Source: Leucobacter sp. G161 (GTDB taxonomy: Bacteria > Actinomycetota > Actinomycetes > Actinomycetales > Microbacteriaceae). From it: a DNA stretch of 64,000 nucleotides. This document shows, piece by piece, positions 60,339-64,000 of the stretch. The position numbers and the translations under genes are program-made. Location: assembly GCF_001482305.1 (NCBI RefSeq), contig NZ_LOHP01000060.1, positions 245,230 to 309,229 of the forward strand, written 5' to 3'. The notes beneath the pieces were generated by a model. That model saw only the letters and a list, made by a program, of their open reading frames with translations, had not been told where the DNA came from and made no database searches. The stretch's first letter is position 1. Each line of letters begins with the position of its first letter.

Positions 60339-63045
60339 GTGGCTGACCGGATAGTAAAGATCAAGCTGGACGCTGATGCCAGCGGAGCAGTACGCGGGTT
60401 TGCGGCAGTCAGAGATGCGGCCGCCGAAGCTAAAACAAAGACTCAAGAGTCAGCTCGGTCGCAGCGTGCGGAGTGGTCGACCATCGGAACAGGCCTTACG
60501 GCTGTCGGCGTAGCTGTCACCGGTGTGGGGCTCGCAGCTCTCAAGACTGGCGTGCAGTACAACACCCTGCAGCAGACAACTCGTGCAGCGCTCTCGACGC
60601 TCCTGGGATCGGCCCAGGCGGCGAATGCGCAGATGGACAAGCTGGACGCCTTTGCTCGCAACTCTCCATTCGCGAAGCAGACGTTCATCACTGCTCAGCA
60701 GCAGATGCTCGCTTTCGGCATCGAGACAAAACAAGGTGATTCCGTATCTCGACTCGGTGCAGAACGCCGTCGCAGCCATGGGCGGTTCGAACCAGCAGAT
60801 CTCCGAGATCTCGTTCATCATGTCGCAGATCTCAGCTGCGTCAAAGATCACTGGACAAGACCTTATGCAGTTCGGCCAGCGCGGCATCAACGCTGCCGAG
60901 CTCATTGGTTCTCAGATGGGCAAGACTGGCGCCCAGATTCGCGAAGACATCACTGCCGGCGCGCTGGACGCAGACGTCGCGCTCGATGCACTCGCCGCTG
61001 GGATGCAGGAGAAGTTCGGCGGCGCGGCTGCCAACGTCAAGAACACCTTCTCGGGCGCGATGGACCGAGTCAAGGCGGCTTGGCGGGACTTTGCTTCTGA
61101 GCTAGCACGCCCACTCGTGGACCCGAACGGCGGCGGGGCCCTGGTTGATCTACTCAACTGGGCAGCCGACGCAATGCGGGCGTTCGAAGACCTCCCGGCT
61201 CCTATCAAGGGCACAGTGTCAGCACTTACAGGCCTTGTAGGAACTGGCGCCCTCGTTGGGGGCACGTTCATGCTCACCTATCCCAAAGTCCTCGAGTTCA
61301 AGGACGCGCTGAGTGCCGTTGGCGGAATCGCCGGCATCGCAAAGGGTGGGCTCGCGCGCGTCGTCTCGTTCTTAACCAGCCCATGGGTGCTTGGGCTTGC
61401 TGCCGCCGCCGCATCCGTTGCGCTGTTCAACGCCGCGATGGAGAATTCCAAGGTATCGTCCGAGCAGATGTCCTCGGCTCTCAAACAGGGCAGTAGTGCA
61501 CTTGACGAGATGCGGTCTACAGCAAAGGCAAACGAGCGAGGGCTAGCGAAGATCTTTGTCGACCTCGAGTCGAAGCTAGAGAATTTGCCAGCGCTCTTTG
61601 AAAGAACTGAAGGTGCAGCACGCGGGTTCTGGGCGAACAACTGGAACGACAGTGCTGCGTTGGATTCCATCGAGACGCTGGGCCGAGAACTGGCGTCACT
61701 GGCAGCCGAAGATCTACCTGCCGCACAGAGCGCCTTTAAGCGGTTCGCGGATGAAGGCGGGCTTAGCGCCAAGGACGCGATCTACGCCCTCAACACTCAC
61801 ATGCCCACGCTCAAGGAGCAGCTACTAGACGCCGCAAGCGCGGCAGGAATCGCTACTGATGACTCGACATTGCTGAGTATCGCGATGGGCGAAATTGATG
61901 TCGCTGCGGAGGCTTCGAAGAGCTCCCTCGAAGGTATCGCTGGGGCTGCTGTCGACACTACTGAAGCAATCTCGAAGCTCGCGGAGGAGATCCTCAACTT
62001 TGGGTCTGCTCAGATTAGTGCGGACCGTGCAGCTATCGACTTGCGTGCGAAGTTTGATGCGCTGAACAAGATCGTCAATGAGGGCGCAGGGTCTCTCGAC
62101 ATCTATACGGATGCGGGGCGTAAGACTGAGTCGGCGATTCTCGACGTCGCGGAGGCCGCCAAGAAGAACGCAAGCGCGATTCTCGAGGCGACCGGTAACG
62201 AGGAACAGGCTAACGCTGTCCTTGATGAGGCGCGACAGAAGCTGATCGACCAGCGCATCGCTTTGGGTGACAACGCGGCGGCGGCGGAAGATTGGGCGGC
62301 ACGCCGAGTGCCGACTGCTGATCAGGTTAAAGCCGCGCTCGAACGCGTGAGCGATGCAGCGAATGACATCCCGGAAGACACCTCAGCGAATGTGAACACT
62401 GACGCGGATAAGGCGACAGGGAAGCTCACCGCGACGAAGGGTGCGCAGAACGCCATCAAGCCGACTGTGGGCACGCGCGTTACGGCTGACACGTCGGGCG
62501 CGATCGGACCGCTCCAAGCAGTGAGTGGGTGGCTGGCGCGAATCGCGGCTGGCGCGCATGCGCGAATTACCACATCGGGTGGGTCAACCGGTGGCGGGTC
62601 AGCGGGCGGGGGCCGTTCCGGCGGTTTCTCAGGAGGGCGCGCGAACGGTGGGACGATCGGTTTCGCTCAAGGCGGGACGATCCCTGGGTACGCCGGCGGC
62701 GACACTATCGGTTTTGGTGGCGGTGTCCGCAACGGCACCGTGTGGGGGCTTGGCACCGCGAAGTCCGACTCGATCAACGTGAACCTTTCACGCGGCGAGG
62801 AAGTCATCCAAGAGCCGTATGCGTCACTCAACCGTCCGCTCTTGAAGGCGATCAACCGGGGCGATTTTTCGCCTTCGATGATGCAGCCTCAGATCATCGT
62901 GCAAGCCCCTCGCTCACCTCAGGGGCAGGCGCAGGTGATCTACAACGACAACTCGACGCAGATTAACCCGGTAGCTGAGCCGCGCTCGACAGAGCAGCGG
63001 CGGAAGTCGCAGCGTGCTGCACATGGTGTGAAGGGACTCGTTTAG
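60339..63045 (+). pseudogene. tape measure protein, single-base frameshift
   Basis: About 900 residues once joined. The N-terminus ADRIVKIKLDADASGAVRGF, TALSTLLGSAQAAN-type helices and QQMLAFGIET are in the first frame. After ~60730 the second frame continues with KVIPYLDSVQNAVAAMGGSNQQISEISF and runs to a Gly-rich C-terminus with membrane-like segments (VGTGALVGGTFML, SPWVLGLAAAAAS). One inserted base in ACAAAACAAGG explains the break. It sets tail length and is the longest phage gene here. Start GTG 60339 with AAGGGG upstream; GTG 60333 is the alternative. Confidence 0.85.
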
Positions 63046-63831
63046 ATGTCTGTTTGGCTGGTCGATGATGTGGATCTGGATGATGTGTGGGGGCGGTGGG
63101 CGGTGGACTGGGGCACAGCTGTCCCCGCTCCCGCGCAGCGTAGGGTCTCGAAGCTCGTTCTGCCCAACCTTGACGGCGCGATATCGCGGCGGCAGGGCTG
63201 GGGTAGCGGAGCAGTGAATCTGACTGTCTCGATCTATGAGGCGGGAGCTTCTGCCGAGAGTTCAGCGATCTTTCTTGCGGCGTTGTTTGCTCGAGCGGGC
63301 ACGCTAACGCGGGTCATGGCAGACGGGACCCGGCGCACTGCCGAGGTCGTGGACATGCTGGTTGCGGAGCCGGAGCGCCTATCGCTCAAGTTCTGGCGAC
63401 TCCGCGTCCAGTTTGAGACGCAACCGTTTTGGTGTGAGGGTGCCCCTGTCGCGGAGCCCGCGCTGCCGGTCCCGGGTGAGGTCGTGTTTCCTCGGTGGGC
63501 TGGCACGACTGGGGATGTGCAGGACGGCGTTATTCGGGTGAAGGGTCCGGCCGAGTCGGTGAAGATCACTGGCTCGGACGGGCGCGGCCTGTCGTTCACG
63601 CATTCGCTGTCGGCGTCGCAGTACGTGTTTGTTGATGTGCGTGCGTTTCGTGCGTGGCGTGGCGGCGCGTCCGCCTGGGCGCCGACGGGGACGCGTGTCC
63701 CTCTGGATTATCCGCCAGCCGGAGCGCTTCGCCTCTCCCCTGCCTCTGACGGGCTGCGTCTCGCCGTGGCGGGGTCTGGGTTTACTGATGATTCGTCTAT
63801 CACTGTGCGTGGCGCGAAGTGGTGGCTGTAG
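63046..63831 (+). CDS. distal tail protein (Dit-like)
   Basis: 261 residues. The start VWLVDDVDLDDVWGRWAVDWGTAVP is typical of actinophage Dit/minor tail proteins, followed by a beta-rich first domain (NLTVSIYEAGASAESSAIFLAALFARAGTLTRVMADGTRRTAEVVDM) and FWRLRVQFETQPFW, then a galectin-like second half. It starts 1 nt after the tape measure stop, the conserved TMP-Dit order. Confidence 0.78.
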   Translation: MSVWLVDDVDLDDVWGRWAVDWGTAVPAPAQRRVSKLVLPNLDGAISRRQGWGSGAVNLTVSIYEAGASAESSAIFLAALFARAGTLTRVMADGTRRTAEVVDMLVAEPERLSLKFWRLRVQFETQPFWCEGAPVAEPALPVPGEVVFPRWAGTTGDVQDGVIRVKGPAESVKITGSDGRGLSFTHSLSASQYVFVDVRAFRAWRGGASAWAPTGTRVPLDYPPAGALRLSPASDGLRLAVAGSGFTDDSSITVRGAKWWL

Positions 63832-63840
63832 GAGGAAATT

Positions 63841-64000
63841 GTGTCGGACATGATGCGTGCACGCCTGGTGGCGTTCGAGCCTGACGGCGCCCTGGTTGAG
63901 GTGCTCCGTGACGCTGATTTGGTGTCGTGGGATGCGTCTTTTGCGCAGAACGATCTGGGCGCTCTGTCGGTGAAGGTTCCGGCTGTCACTGATGTGGCCG
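63841..64000 (+). CDS. tail protein, N-terminal fragment (runs off the right edge)
   Basis: GTG 63841 opens a frame to the window end (53 codons): ARLVAFEPDGALVEVLRDAD followed by SWDASFAQNDLGALSVKVP. The position after Dit and the D-x-V-S-W-x-x-S-F-A-x-N-D-x-G-x-L sequence fit Gp37-like or other baseplate/tail-fibre base proteins of siphoviruses. GGAGGAAATT precedes the start. Only the N-terminus is visible. Confidence 0.65.
   Translation, partial: MSDMMRARLVAFEPDGALVEVLRDADLVSWDASFAQNDLGALSVKVPAVTDVA

Overview
The window is high-GC actinobacterial DNA, most like Microbacteriaceae (Leucobacter or a close relative). Supporting signs are GC-biased third codon positions, the coaD-yceD-rpmF-rnc-mutM and plsC-gpsA-ddl gene orders, and actinobacterial families (DUF3093, DUF3515, HXXEE, TgpA/DUF58/MoxR). 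Many first genes have a TANNNT box 6-7 nt before the start codon, as expected for leaderless mRNAs. The genus is an inference from remembered protein families, not from a search.

Positions 1 to about 43.7 kb are chromosome. 0-8.4 kb: small enzymes and regulators around isocitrate lyase (aceA). 8.4-13 kb: a transglutaminase-like/DUF58/MoxR operon in which moxR is frameshifted. 13.4-16.4 kb: an ABC-F ATPase behind a 65-codon upstream ORF, then a YefM/Phd-type toxin-antitoxin pair with a palindromic operator. 16.5-20 kb: HXXEE protein and the coaD-to-mutM operon. 20-24 kb: ABC exporter with its own two-component system. 24-27.8 kb: recG, a tyrosine phosphatase and rsmD. 28-32.4 kb: GABA catabolism (gabT, gabD) with a divergent PucR regulator. 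32-42.6 kb: thiL, ddl, gpsA (frameshifted), plsC, murA, leuD, leuC, terC.

From the tRNA-Leu(UAG) at 43.8 kb to the right edge lies the left part of a siphovirus-type prophage. It starts with small early-type genes, a tRNA-Trp, a second tRNA and a truncated tRNA-like element. Two minus-strand cargo genes follow, one with an R-x4-H motif suggestive of HEPN RNases. Then comes a canonical morphogenesis module: HNH, terminase small and large subunits, portal, MuF-like protein, scaffold, major capsid, connectors, tail tube, tail assembly chaperones with a -1 slippery heptamer, tape measure (frameshifted) and distal tail. Integrase, lysis genes and attR are not in the window.

Main points for a second look: a family of three ~87-bp double-palindrome intergenic repeats; the HEPN-like cargo gene; the ABC-F leader ORF; the programmed frameshift; an opposite-strand poly-Gln membrane protein inside the tail module; a probable CTG start for the toxin; and three single-base frameshifts (moxR, gpsA, tape measure) that suggest sequence indels.
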